A stretch of DNA of 51,944 nt from Guyanagaster necrorhizus (Eukaryota > Basidiomycota > Agaricomycetes > Agaricales > Physalacriaceae). The stretch covers positions 206,321 to 258,264 of the forward strand of contig NW_025064909.1 of assembly GCF_019112545.1 (NCBI RefSeq). The letters are read 5' to 3'. Below, piece by piece: positions 34,386 to 45,512 of this stretch; positions within the stretch are counted from its first letter, which is position 1, and each line of letters opens with the position of its first letter. A model generated the notes under the pieces. It was not told where the DNA came from and made no database searches. It worked only from the letters and a program-made list of their open reading frames with translations. Position numbers and translations under genes: made by a program.

Positions 34386-35947
34386 ATGTATATCTGGATT
34401 ATAATCGCAGCATTTATCCTGATATTGTGCTGCTATCGAATCACAGTTCCTCCTTCCCACTTGCGACATCTCCCCCGTGTCGCGACACTTCCTCTCCTTT
34501 GCAGTTATTTGACTGGAGAGTCTGAAGATCGTCGGATCAAGAGGCTCATCGTCCCATTTTCGAGGGACACCCATGAACATGTTGTTCTAGTGTGGGTCCT
34601 TGGCCGTTGGATGGTGCACATTTTGAATTTCGAAGTACGGCCAACTTCCTACACCTGTCCTTATACTATCGTTGATGCCAAGTAAACAGCTGGCTCGAGA
34701 AATGTGCGATAACACCGCTCTGTTTCCTAAAGAAACTCCGGACGACGCTTCTCTCTTATGGCGTTTCGTGGGTTCCGCCAGTCTCCTCATGTCCAATGGC
34801 AAGCAGTGGCAAAAACAGTCCGTCTTGATTAACGACGCATTCAGCACCAAAATCCCCGTCCAAGCATTCACATCCCTCGCTCATAATCTTTCCGCCATTG
34901 CGGGAAAGTGCCGCACTGTGCAATGGGATAAATATGCCCAACGTTTCGCCCTCGACGCGGTGGGTTCGACGGTCCTCGGGCACAACTTCGACGCTATCGA
35001 AACGGACAATCCATTTGTCCAAGAGTATAATGCTGTCATGGCCGCTATTGCCGATCCTATATACCTTATCTTCCCATGGATGGAGCGTACCTTTCCTAGG
35101 AAGAAGCTCATCCGTCGGATTGATACCTTGGTCGAGAGGTTCATGCGGCTCTTAACTGACAAGAAGAACAATCCGGGAGACGACATGATGACTTTTATGC
35201 TCAAGGACCCCGCCATGTCGCACAAGGAGCTCCGTGATAACATGATCGTGTTATTCATCGGCGGACACGTAAGCCTAGTCGTTACTTGCACTTGATGGCA
35301 TTGAATTCACTTCCATCCGTTATCAGGATACGGCCGCCGGTGCGATATCGACATTGTTCTATTTTCTTGCATGCCATCCTGACATGCAGCGGCGGGCGCG
35401 GGAGGAAATCATGGAAGTACTGGGCGACGATCTTGACCCAACCGTCGAACAACTCTCCGGGATATCACTGCCGTATCTCACTGCTTGTATTCGCGAAGCC
35501 ATGCGTATCAATACCCCGATTTCCTACATCGTTCCTCGTCAGTCGAATCGACCTGTCCGGCTCGGAAAATACTTCGTTCCCGCACGTACCTCACTAATAG
35601 TGAATATCTACGCCATTCATCATGACGAAGAACGCTGGAAATCTCCCGATGCTTTTATCCCAGAAAGATTTTTGGAACAAGGATGGCAGAAATCCGGATG
35701 GCTTCCGTTCGCTCTGGGGCCACGGCAGTGCCCAGCAAGGAATTTTGCCATGTACGAGCAAAGAACATTGGCAGCCACGTTTCTGCGGGAGTACGAGTGG
35801 TCTTTACCTGAGCACTCTATCCATAAGGATTCGTTGAAGAACGCGTTCTCTCCCTTTGCTCTGACCTTACCCCACGACTTGGATCTGACGTTTAGGCAGA
35901 TTTCAAAGGGAGAGAGAAAAATTGTCGGCGTTCCCAAATGGAAGTAA
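34386..35947 (+). CDS. Cytochrome P450 C (482 aa, 3 exons)
   Basis: Exons: 34386-34634, 34690-35268 and 35327-35947; introns are 55 and 58 nt. The anchor is IWIIIAAFILILCCYRI. The I-helix reads GGHDTAAGAIS across the second intron (Asp-Thr-Ala instead of Asp-Thr-Thr). ExxR is EAMR (CIREAMRINTP), PERF-type is FIPERF, and the heme loop is FALGPRQCPARNFAMYEQR. Exon 2 (579 nt) has exactly the length of exon 2 of P450-B. Close paralog of P450-D, the two being inverted relative to each other. Complete; presumably acts on the cluster's terpenoid, perhaps at a different carbon from P450-D. Confidence 0.9.
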
Positions 35948-38217
35948 AATTGGCATCAGTTTGAGGGCAGGAGTTCTTAGTTGGTGTTCAGTTTTTGGCT
36001 AAAAAATGATGACATTTACATGCGACTACCTCATGTTTGGGATTAACATAGAAAGGTCGCTCTTGTGGGAACACAATTGAACGTCGCCATACATTCACAA
36101 GGGTCGGACATCCGTACTGTGGAAATGATTTCAGGCCCTGAAAGTAAATATGAAGGGAAGAGGAACGCACCGAGGACATCTGTACGACTATTGGTATTGG
36201 CACAAGCAACACAAGTGGCAGCTCAGTGTTAGCCGTCCTTCGGGCACGCTTGCATGCTTGGACTCGAGAGATTTTTGTCACGTTCATCGATGGGGGGGGG
36301 CTTGGTTAAAGATTCCTAAAACACAGTTTTCAATGGATATCTGGATATTATCGGATCGCTCAAGGTTCTAGAGATACGCTTGTCAATGAAATCTGCCTTA
36401 ATACACAGATTTACGAACCTTAGCCTCCCGTTGAGCAAGGCGCATTGTCATTTGTTAATACCCGTTCCGACCAGTAGAGTCACAATGAAGGAACCTGTGT
36501 CTGCTGTAGCCGCGTCAACCATGAAGGATCAGACTGTAGCGACGAGGGAAAAATGAAGGTCGAGGCCGTCGACGGCAAAGTTGTTTGCTGACGTCAACAA
36601 ACAACCTCGGCTCTCTTCGTCATCACATCTCGCGTTGAGTCGGGAGACGCGTCGGGTCACGTGCACATTAGGGCAGGATTCCGGGACCTGGTCGTAGTTT
36701 TCCGTCGTCCCGGGTAACGTAGCTTTGCCCCATCGTGTCCATTTGCCTAGCGAACCCCGCGATACGGTTCCAGCGTCTCCCCCCAAATTCATGCCAATAG
36801 CAGCTAGTACACGTTGTTGCGACATTTTTCTGCCTCGCAAAGCCTAGATGACGTCGGGAAAGGCCTGGAAGCCAGTTCGGAGAGGAGCCCAGTGAGCACT
36901 CTTATCATCTCTTCCTCTTTCCAGGATTCTTAGGCTTGATCTAGGCATCTTTGGTGGCGAACAGGGCCTTTTATATGGTCGACTGCGAATGGCTGACAAT
37001 TCATTGGCAGTAGCGGCTGGGTACATCATCAGTGATAACAGCTCCGCCATGGTCAGTCTACCCTTCCACTTTTCGCGACACCTTTTTTCATTATTGAACT
37101 GTATGTCTGGCCAGCATGTACCGTGAACGTATGCTCTAACCGTTCTATGCGACCTTGTAGTGGACTGGCAGTTCAAAGAAGGATGCATGTCGTTGCCAAG
37201 GTCAGATCACGCGTCTTCCCCGAATGGCACGCCAATATCAGTCAGCACACCTTCTGTAACATTCCTTTCGTCCTCCCAAACTGGCGTGAATCTACTTCCC
37301 AGCCAGTTTGGGCAAAGACTTCGGGCTCAGTGAGCAAGTCTGTCCGTTCTTCCCTTGTCAGCGTTCTTACGCATATTTCTAGGCATGGAAATGGAAGAAA
37401 ACTTTTCGGATTAGTGGTCGATTGGTGATGGTAGTGCCGCTTGAAGGGCAAGCGATAGGCTGCGCCGACTCAACCTAAAGCCGACTTCCAATGCAAGAAT
37501 CAAGCAAGGACTTGACGTTTAGCACCTCTACGATCATCGGTATGTGCTAGTGTTCTTCGTGACCCTTTTGTTCATCATTGGATAGCATGGCTGGATGGTA
37601 CCTACCACGGAGGGTCGATCTAATCGTATCAGAAAGGATACCTTTATTGCCAAAGGTCAGATCCTTCCGATTTGACACCAATGAAACACTGAAATCAGTA
37701 CAGGATGCCACAACGCTGTACATGCTAAGGGTCATTCGTATTGCGGCAGAACGTTTCCGCAGTTCTCTGGCGTACAGTACTGTAACGGTCGCTTTTTGGC
37801 TATTTTACTGTGACAGGTCAACAAGGTCTTTTCTATATGCGTCAGGATCACCTCATTTTCCTTATAAAATCTACATGCCAAGTCGTCCGCTTCGTTGAAA
37901 CGCAATTTTAGCGTATTTCACTGTCGCGCGAAACTGAATCCGCGGACGAGCACTAAGTATTGGACCGGTCGTGTCTGGTTGTTGTACTGCAATAAGGTGA
38001 TCAAATTCCATCGCTTTTCATCTAGAAATTCTCGCTGACTGTTCAAACAGACGCAGGATTACTGGCTATAACGGTACACCTGGACGACCTCTTCGGATGA
38101 TGGAGCTGTTCTCAGTGACCATTGTCTCCAGCGCATATTCATACAACTACAACTACTGTAATGAATACGGCAGGCCCGATACACCATCGTAATGATGAGA
38201 TCGATAAGCTACAACAT
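35948..38217. other. Long intergenic stretch without a supported gene
   Basis: 2.3 kb with normal CpG. Modest frames occur (36844-37188 minus, MAELLSLMMYPAATANELS; 37578-37898 plus, MAGWYLPRRVDLIVSER), but none shows a known domain, and I could not extend them by splicing. It could hold remains of a lost cluster gene or a very diverged small gene. Confidence 0.4.
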
Positions 38218-38264
38218 AATCAACAATACTTACTACTGTCATCTAAAGGCTCGCTCGTGTTGTC

Positions 38265-39225
38265 TCATAGTGAGGAACTAGCGAAGTTACTACGCTGGAT
38301 AGCATGGATAGCCATTACCGTTGTCAGACCTCGATTCCGAATACTCAGACCCGAAGACCCATATTTGTATATTAAACCGGTATCCCATCCTCCATCCTCA
38401 CGCTGGAGTCCTCGAAGAGTCTGGAGGTCGATGTCATTTTTCACATCTGTAAATTTGCACACAATTAGACGCATTGCCAAGGCAAGTCCGTCTCCTTCCG
38501 TCCCAATCCATTCCATAACTCTCTCTTTCAGGAGTGGATAGAAACGACTATGGGTGGCTGGGTTATCACAGCCGCCGATAAATCGATAGAGGAAGAAGAG
38601 GAAGCTCTCTGCTGTCTCGTAATACCGTGATCCTTGGAGGTAAGCACGATGGAGAAGAACCTGGTACACCCATTCCAATGTCTGGTTCATCTCATTTCCT
38701 CAACCATAGGAATAGAAGAGGCTGAGAACATTGACACAGACGACAGGATCGATTCGTGGCCGGGTGTGGTCAAAGTACGTCTAACCAGACAAGTTAGGAT
38801 TCACCTATACGATCCCGTCCTCGTTTACATACATCAGCATCTCATCCATCGTAGATGCTGCCACTTCCTCTTTTGCGGTAGACGAAGTCATATAGTCCCT
38901 GTGAACGCGAAGAGAGTATATTCTCGAGTTTGTCGTCTAAAATGGTTCGAGAGGGATCGAGGTCGCTTGAGAAAGCGTATAGCGGTAGAAACCTAGATTG
39001 GGTTTACGTCTACTGGCTGGAAAGGATGTAAAAATGCCGTCGAAGAATGACCAATTCATGTCCCCCGAAATGCTCCGGAGCGCTTCGTAGTCAGGCTGTG
39101 AAATGTTGGACATGGCAAAGATGTGCAACGCTCCGCGATTTTTATCTTTGAGTTCCTGGAAGAAGCTCGCCATATTCGCGTCCTATTTCAGGGAAGAGCA
39201 GGAGTCTTCGACTGCTTTATGGATG
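38265..39225 (-). pseudogene. Second HAD terpene cyclase, internally deleted and broken
   Basis: Paralog of the cyclase at 22422-24016. Nucleotide similarity starts just 3' of its stop (about 38218). Readable pieces are SCSSLK (about 39200), LHIFAMSNISQPDYEALRSI and FYRYTLSQA (39173-38950). A frameshift follows just before the FIDD motif, then a deletion removes about 80-90 residues including the whole DxDTT segment. The text resumes at ASTMDEMLMYVNEDGIV with a stop and continues through YFDHTRPRIDPVVCVNVL and the C-terminal REDGGWDTG part, which is intact for 141 residues. The first about 70 residues are missing; the sequence beyond 39230 is an LRR-like gene copy instead. It cannot encode a class II cyclase. 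Confidence 0.85.
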
Positions 39226-39229
39226 CACA

Positions 39230-39860
39230 ATCCATCAGCTCTACAGTCTGATCATCACTATTGGCGAAAATTCCAACATTCTGGACATCTTCACTCAGCT
39301 CTGGTCCCCACCGCCATTCTCCAAAGTCCAACACCTCCAAAGACTGGCAAGGGCGGTCAGACTGGTCGAGATCTTCTTACCTCGTGAACTGAACATAGAT
39401 TGCGAGAACTTTTACCTTGGTCAGTCCCACACTCAAACCCTGTCTATTCTATGCTAATCATGGCCCCGCTACATCACCTGCGCCACCTATCACTTCGCTG
39501 TCCGGAGTATCAAAAATCATCATCCCTATTCCGTTCGATGGCACAAACGGCTTCCGTCTCACCAACGACTGCCTCCAATGGTGGACATCCTCCCTCGACC
39601 AGGTTCCCCAACATAATGACATTACTGACATCCCCTCGAGCTCTTCGTTAATGCGCAATCGGTCACTTATCTTCCCTCTGGAAGAAGGACAACAGCATGG
39701 CAGGATTTCGACGGGGCCCTGTGTGACAGGAAATTCAAATTGAATAGCAGGTTCCGCGTCGATACCGATGGGCCTCTTAGCAGCGATCCTTATAACTATT
39801 GGCTATTGGCTCCGAACTGATGCTCTGGTGAATTCATTTGCACGTCACTTGGGTCTTTGT
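39230..39860 (+). pseudogene. Partial copy of the LRR-like gene at 5711-6939
   Basis: Matches the last two exons of the 5711 gene. GVSKIIIPIPFDGTNGFRLT and NDCLQWWTSSLDQVPQ align with GLSKTEKLTITIPLNAENGF and NDCLRWWTSTLERVPQ, and a later YNYWLL aligns with YDYWMRL. Frames are interrupted and the 5' half is missing, replaced by the broken cyclase on the other strand. The 3' flank (TGTAATGATxTCTAGAA at about 39920) also matches the flank at 6995-7013. So this is part of a block duplication with the neighbouring P450. Confidence 0.75.
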
Positions 39861-39977
39861 CTTCGATGACACGCCTCGAAAGGCCCTGGTAATCATTCAT
39901 TACGTGATTCACATCCAATGTAATGATCTCTAGAAACTAGTATTTACATTGTACATAGGCTGGCATGCGGTATTAAA

Positions 39978-41622
39978 TTAAACCCTATCATTCACTGTAA
40001 GTAATTCTCGAGGCTCATGGAAGCTCCTATGATCACTCTCCTCCCCATCTTTCGGGACACCTAACGGCATCTTCTGTACTTTTTCGATTCGCGTGAACGT
40101 GAGCTCCAAGTTATGAGGCAACGTCAGAGCAAATGGCGAGACGGTGTTTTTCAACGAATCCCTATGGACAGACTGCTCCGGCAAAGCCCACTGATACTCC
40201 CTGAGAAACACCGCCGCCAGCGCCCTTTGCTCGTACATTGCAAAATTTCTCGCGGGGCACTGACGCGGACCAAGAGCGAACGGAAGCCATCCAGACTTCT
40301 GCCATCCACGCTCCAGGAACCTTTCTGGTATGAATGAGTCCGGAGACGCCCATTGTCTGCCGTCGTGGTGGATAGCGTAAATATTCACGATCAGGGAAGT
40401 ATGCGCGGGGATAGCGTACTGCCCGAGCTGGACAGGTCGGCTCGCCTGGCGGGGGACGATGTAGGATATAGGCGTGTTGATGCGCAGGGCTTCGCGGATA
40501 CATGCGGTGAGATACGGTAACGAAACCCCAGAGAGCTGTTCGATGGAGGGGTCGAGATCGAGATCGGAGCCCAAAACGTTCAGAACTTCCTCCCGTGCGC
40601 GCCGTTGTATGTCTGGCCGTCGCGCGAGGAAATAGAATAGAGTGGATATTGCGCCTGCGGCGGTATCCTAATGAGGTTTACCAAAAAATCAGTACCAGTG
40701 CCTGTTCGTGCAAAGAATAGGCGGTTCTTACGTGTCCCGCGATGAACAGTGTGATCATATTATCCCGCAGCTCCCGATGCGACATGGCGGGATCTTTAAG
40801 CATGAAAGTCATCATGTCATCTCCCGGATTCACCTTCTTATCGGTTAGAAGCTGCATGAACTTGTCGACCAAGGTATCGATCCGACGGATGAGCTTCTTT
40901 CGGGGGAAGACGCACTCCATCCAAGGGAAGATGACATACATGGGATTGGCAATCTCCGCCATGACACCGTTGTAATCTTGGACGAACAGATTATCCGTTT
41001 CCATGGCGTTGAAATTGTGGCCCAGGATCGTAGAGCCAACGGCGTCAAGGGCGAACCGCTGCGAGTATTTGTCCCAAGTCACGGAAGACCTCTTCTTCCC
41101 CACGATTGCGGAGAGATTATGAGCTAGAGAGGTGAAGGCTGCAATAGGAATTCTAGCGTTGAAGGCTTCGTCGATCAAGACAGACTGCTTCCGCCACTGC
41201 TCGCCATTGGACATGAGAAGACTGGCAGAACCAACGAAGCGCCACAACAGGGACGCGTCGTCAGGAGTCTCCTTCGGAAATAGAACGACATTGTCACAAA
41301 GTTCTTGGGCAAGCTTATCGCGGGGAAGCTATCAACGAAAACAGGATGAACAGCGATAGAGGGCGAAGCATACCTTGAAATCCAAAATATGCACCATCCA
41401 TCGACCCAGAACCCACACGAGAACAACCTGTTCACCGGCATCCCTAGAAAAAGGCAAGACGAGCCTCTTTATCCGACAGTCTTCGGTCTCTCCACGCAGA
41501 TAGCTCCAAAGAAGAGGAAGGATGGCCACTCGAGGGAGGTGTCGCAGATTTCGCGGAGGAATAGCGATCCGATACCAGCACAGGAGCAAAAGGACGAGGG
41601 GGAGGGCTGCCGAGGCGTACAT
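39978..41622 (-). CDS. Cytochrome P450 D (506 aa, 3 exons)
   Basis: Exons on minus: 41622-41374, 41313-40732 and 40667-39978; introns are 60 and 64 nt. The start MYASAALPLVLLLLCWYRI is chosen because it aligns with the start of P450-C and lies about 50 nt after a TATA box; an in-frame ATG further upstream would add an unlikely charged extension. I-helix GHDTAAGAIS, ExxR EALR, PERF-type FIPERF, heme loop FALGPRQCPARNFAMYEQR. The C-terminus is about 24 residues longer than in P450-C (ending LLTVNDRV). Complete. Its 3' end has a decayed twin at 7058-7225. Confidence 0.9.
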
Positions 41623-41672
41623 TGAAATTAGCGAGTGTCCTCTCTCCCGGAAGAAGAACAGAGAGCGGACTG

Positions 41673-41682
41673 TCATATATAC
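41673..41682 (-). promoter_or_regulatory. TATA box of P450-D
   Basis: Minus-strand GTATATATGA lies about 51-60 nt before the ATG at 41622. Confidence 0.5.
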
Positions 41683-41684
41683 GT

Positions 41685-42417
41685 CGACAGCTGCGCCCTC
41701 CGGCACGTTTTTTCGCACAATACCCGCATCCAGGAGAGAGAATCGCATGCAGCAAGCGGGTACGTATCCAAGAAGGCCAAGACAGTCACGGCCCATTGAT
41801 TGGCATGAACATATGGTCGCCAGGGAAGGTGGGGCTCTAGACAGCGTCTCGTGCCTTTGAGATGACATGGATAATTTGACATGGTTGAAGGAGAAATCAA
41901 ACCAATTCTGGGGGGATGGATGAACGAAAAAAAAACGAATTGTTAACTTTTTGTTCAACTTGTTCGGCGGACCAAGGTTAGGAAATTAGAACTGTTTTTG
42001 GAATTGTTAGTTTCTGGATGCCTGATTGAGTGAGATACAGTGAAGGGTCGAGGAGACAGCCATCGTTTCGAGTAAGGAACGAAGTAGCTCGATCCTGTGT
42101 TACCTCGAACTTGGAAGAAGTGCAAGTTGAGTGCAAGTTTATTTGAGCCAAAACCGGAAGCCGACCGGAGCTTCCCGCGGCTCCACCGTGGCTCTGGCAC
42201 TTCATTTAGTTACCGAAGGTGAAACTTCTTCCACCAGGTTCGGTTTCCACCACTGATCTCAAAATACACTGGTTAACGGTATAATCGATACTTTACCTTC
42301 GGAAAACATACTAACGTCAATACAGAATTCATTGTTACTTCTTGCTTTATTTCATAATCGACCTTGAACGACTGGCGACATTGATACTGATGATCAGTGC
42401 GCATCAACGACAGCCCA
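41685..42417. other. Intergenic between P450-D and the NmrA-like gene
   Basis: Frames on both strands have no recognisable content. Expected to contain upstream regulatory sequence of P450-D and the 3' end of the NmrA-like gene. Confidence 0.45.
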
Positions 42418-43444
42418 CTACTTGCTAAAGATGGCAGGCGTTATGGCCTTCCACTCATGCCCGGGCCACAACGCATTTGCACTTCCAGCTTTATCCGCGC
42501 CTTCCTTGTTTGCCTCGTAATCCCACCCAGTAGAGCCTCCACCACTCTCAATCAGTCCTTGCAGTTGGGCCAAGAACGACACGGCCAAGTTCCCAGGAAG
42601 CTTGTCGACATGATTAGGTGGAAGGCCTACCCTAGCAGCAACCTCCACCAGCGTCAGCCCCTCGCCTTGTAGGCGGAATATCTTGTCGTTTAACTGCTCA
42701 GCTGGCAGGTGCGTCAGAACATAGACCACAAAACCTGTTAGTATCAAATCAGCAAGAGTGCGATGGTGCAATGGATGGTGGGTTTACTCACCGCTGACGT
42801 CTTCAAGCGCGGTGAGGGACGCCTTCGATTGACCCTTCCCGACGATGCTGAATTTCTGGTCCACGATGTATCCGACGAGGGGGGGGAGGTAAGAGTAGAA
42901 AAATCCCGTCTACATCCAACGGTGAGTAAACCGCCAGTGCAGAAAAAAACCAAATGAACGCTTACAAAGAACCTTGCCGATGGCAATCCTATCTTCTTGA
43001 GATATTCTAGTGCTGTCTTCAGCTCCACGTCCAAATAGCAAAGCGCAGCATATATTCACTAGCAAAATCGTCCTTGTCCTTCAGCAACCCCGCAGGTGCC
43101 CCTACAGTGGCAAACCCAAACTCGGACGGCACGAACAGCTTGACGCCCGCAGCCTTGGCGCTATCTGCCAGAGCATACTGGCTCTTGCCCCCTACCACCG
43201 CATTGATAGCTGAAATCAGTACGTCGACCCCGTTATCCTTGAGCACAGCAGATACTTCTGCGGTATCCTCGTAATCCACTTTGGCGACCTTGACATTGGG
43301 GAGCGGAGTATCGGAAGAGTCTGAGGATTTGCGTGTGAGGACAAGGAAAGAGACGTTCGCTGCGACGAGAGCGTCGAAAATCTGCTTGCCGACTGCGCCA
43401 TTAGCGCCAACGAGAGCGAATGATTTGTAGGCGGGTGAAGGCAT
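42418..43444 (-). CDS. NmrA/isoflavone-reductase-like NAD(P)H protein (about 287 aa)
   Basis: Atypical SDR of the NmrA-like family. Four exons on minus, with introns of 47 nt (GTGAAT to GACAG), about 55 nt (GTAAGC to GTAG) and about 56 nt (GTGAGT to ACAG). Rossmann motif FALVGANGAVGKQI at the N-terminus, then NVKVAKVDYED, VDVLISAIN, KLFVPSEFGF (conserved in phenylcoumaran/isoflavone reductase-like proteins), YLKKIGLPSARFF, ALEDVSGFVVYVLTHLP and NDKIFRLQGEGLTLVEVA. Complete. Such proteins either reduce small molecules or sense the NADP redox state. Its place at the cluster edge, next to the right inverted arm, suggests a tailoring role. Confidence 0.85.
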
Positions 43445-43482
43445 ATTGTTGTTAGATGGTTATGATGAACTTGTGCCAGTTT

Positions 43483-43490
43483 CTTATATG
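43483..43490 (-). promoter_or_regulatory. TATA box of the NmrA-like gene
   Basis: Minus-strand CATATAAG lies about 40 nt before the ATG at 43444. Confidence 0.5.
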
Positions 43491-43911
43491 ATTTAGTGCA
43501 AGCTTTCGTCATGATGGTCCACCGCCACCACGCACACTAAATAAGCACGATATCTCGCAATCTGGTGTGGCATGACGAATCCGTGAGTGTTTTGATACCT
43601 AATTCTTATCAAGATCTGTCTAAGATCTGTCAGCTGTGTGATCGAGATGAATAATGCTTACTGATAAGCACGGAAGCAAACTTCCGTGTAAGGTCATCCG
43701 TCGATCGTCAACTGAGAGTACCGTAACCAAGCTGTTTGCCACGCGTTCAACCTCAAATTTTCAGAGTCCATTTTCGCTCTGTTCTGACGCTTACCGCGCA
43801 TTGAAAAAAATTATACATCATGTATAACCAGCATAGACAATGGGCTATATCATCTTACACCTCTACTTCCCTCAGACTGCACTCCTGCACGACATACACC
43901 CCTAGACAGCT

Positions 43912-44824
43912 TTAATTAGTCTCAGCATCGGGTGAAAAACCATCCGAGTCCTCACCAGCAGATCGTGAAATTTCCCCATTTCCCCAAACCTCAACATGGC
44001 AAGAGCGCGTGCTGGCCGACGGCGAATGGCATGCCAGCTCGAACAGCGAAAATTCACCCGAAGGACAACGGAATCTCTCCGTCCCGAAAGGCTCCCCAAA
44101 GTGGATAGGTATGCTGGCCACCTGGGATTTTCTCTCCGGCGCGACTTGTCCAGAAGATACGTGTATGAGCCGGTCTGACCAGTTCCATGACTGTGTTGTT
44201 CTCTATCTTTACCTCCAGGTCAAACCCATCGCTAGACGGAGGGATGGATAACGCCAAAGAGCAATACTGCATCCCATAGTCCAAGTGGTAGAACAGGAGC
44301 ACCGTTGATGTCTAGAGAGAAACTTGGCAAGTCACTGATAGAGGGAGTAGCCAACGCTCATGTCCGAAGACACAACATATCGATGATCAGGAAATACGGT
44401 ACCGAGATGGGTGGACCACTCTTGCACCAGGCAGCCAGGGCTGTGTGTTTCTACCTGTGGCACGATGTCGGGGAAATTCACGGCGGAAGTATGATGCGAG
44501 GTGTTCTGAGTCGAAGTGGATGCACTGGCTAGGTCGCCCAGCTTGGATGAAGCTGAACCGTGCTGTGTGCTAGGCGTGAATCTGACGACGCTCAAGGTCG
44601 TCAATAACAGTGTGGTCAGAGATGAGCATAGCACTGCAATAGATGTCCACATGATGAGATGGTCGCTCCAACCTTTGAAGAAAAGTATTATTCCCTTGCG
44701 CTCTGCCTTGATAGTACTAGAAGGACTTACAGCTGGTAGCTTTCTCTCCTGCAGTGCCAGTGACATCGGAAGTCCCCACTGGCGTATCGTCTGCTATTGG
44801 CTCTTTCCACAAAGTTAATGGCAT
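43912..44824 (-). pseudogene. Right-arm copy of the single-pass membrane protein gene
   Basis: Same gene as 21104-22043, with long near-identical stretches (LDYGMQYCSLALSIPP; IENNTVMELVRPAHTRIFW in the overlapping frame). Differences suggest decay: the donor of intron 2 changed from GTCAGC to ATGAGC, the stretch between the membrane helix and the VNFPDIVP motif is shortened, and the TATA box is altered. The first intron donor (GTAAGT) is kept. It carries the same odd frame change before the C-terminal segment as the left copy. Could still be expressed with a retained intron; more likely non-functional. Confidence 0.6.
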
Positions 44825-45512
44825 CGGATGATGGAGAAAAGTGCGGTAGACAGTATATTTGAACTGGTCAGATATTTAAGGAATGGGCATGGATGAGATA
44901 ATGGTCCCAGGACAGCGAATACAGCACATGATGTTTCAAACTAGAATGCATGGTGAACATACTGATACCTACACAGCACCTCCATAGCTCAAAGATGAAG
45001 GGCTCGGAATACCCTGAGGATGCAAAGCTGTTCAAAGAGTGAGGATGTTGAGTATTCTGAGAGATGCTGGTTCACCTGTGCATGTTTTATAAATGAGCAT
45101 TTCTCCAAAACCATATTGTGCTGAATGGATAAGGTAGGCACATCAGCGATGTCGACTTGATGACATGTTTCACAAATTTAGCAGTGTCAATCATCATGAA
45201 CATGTCGGCGGTAACAAGATGATTTTTTGATGATGTCCAGGCTTGATGAGGGCGGTTATACACCTGTATCCTATGCATATTAAAAAAAAAAAAAACAATC
45301 ACAGCGACGACTGGCAGCAGGCCAGGGGCAGTTGTGGCTTCGGTAGCCAGAATGCTTTGCATGGGTGTACAGTGAATACTATGGGAACGATGATTCTTGC
45401 ATGTTCATTCTCCTCTGAATTACCTTTGACTTGAATGCCACATTCATAATGCTGTTCTCCTCATCAAATGACCCCAGCTTTATATGACATGTGTACCACC
45501 ACTGCAATCACT

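Noticed and set aside
36844..37188. 114-codon minus frame containing MAELLSLMMYPAATANELS
   Set aside because: Briefly resembled a prenyltransferase-like start, but no aspartate-rich motif or continuation was found.
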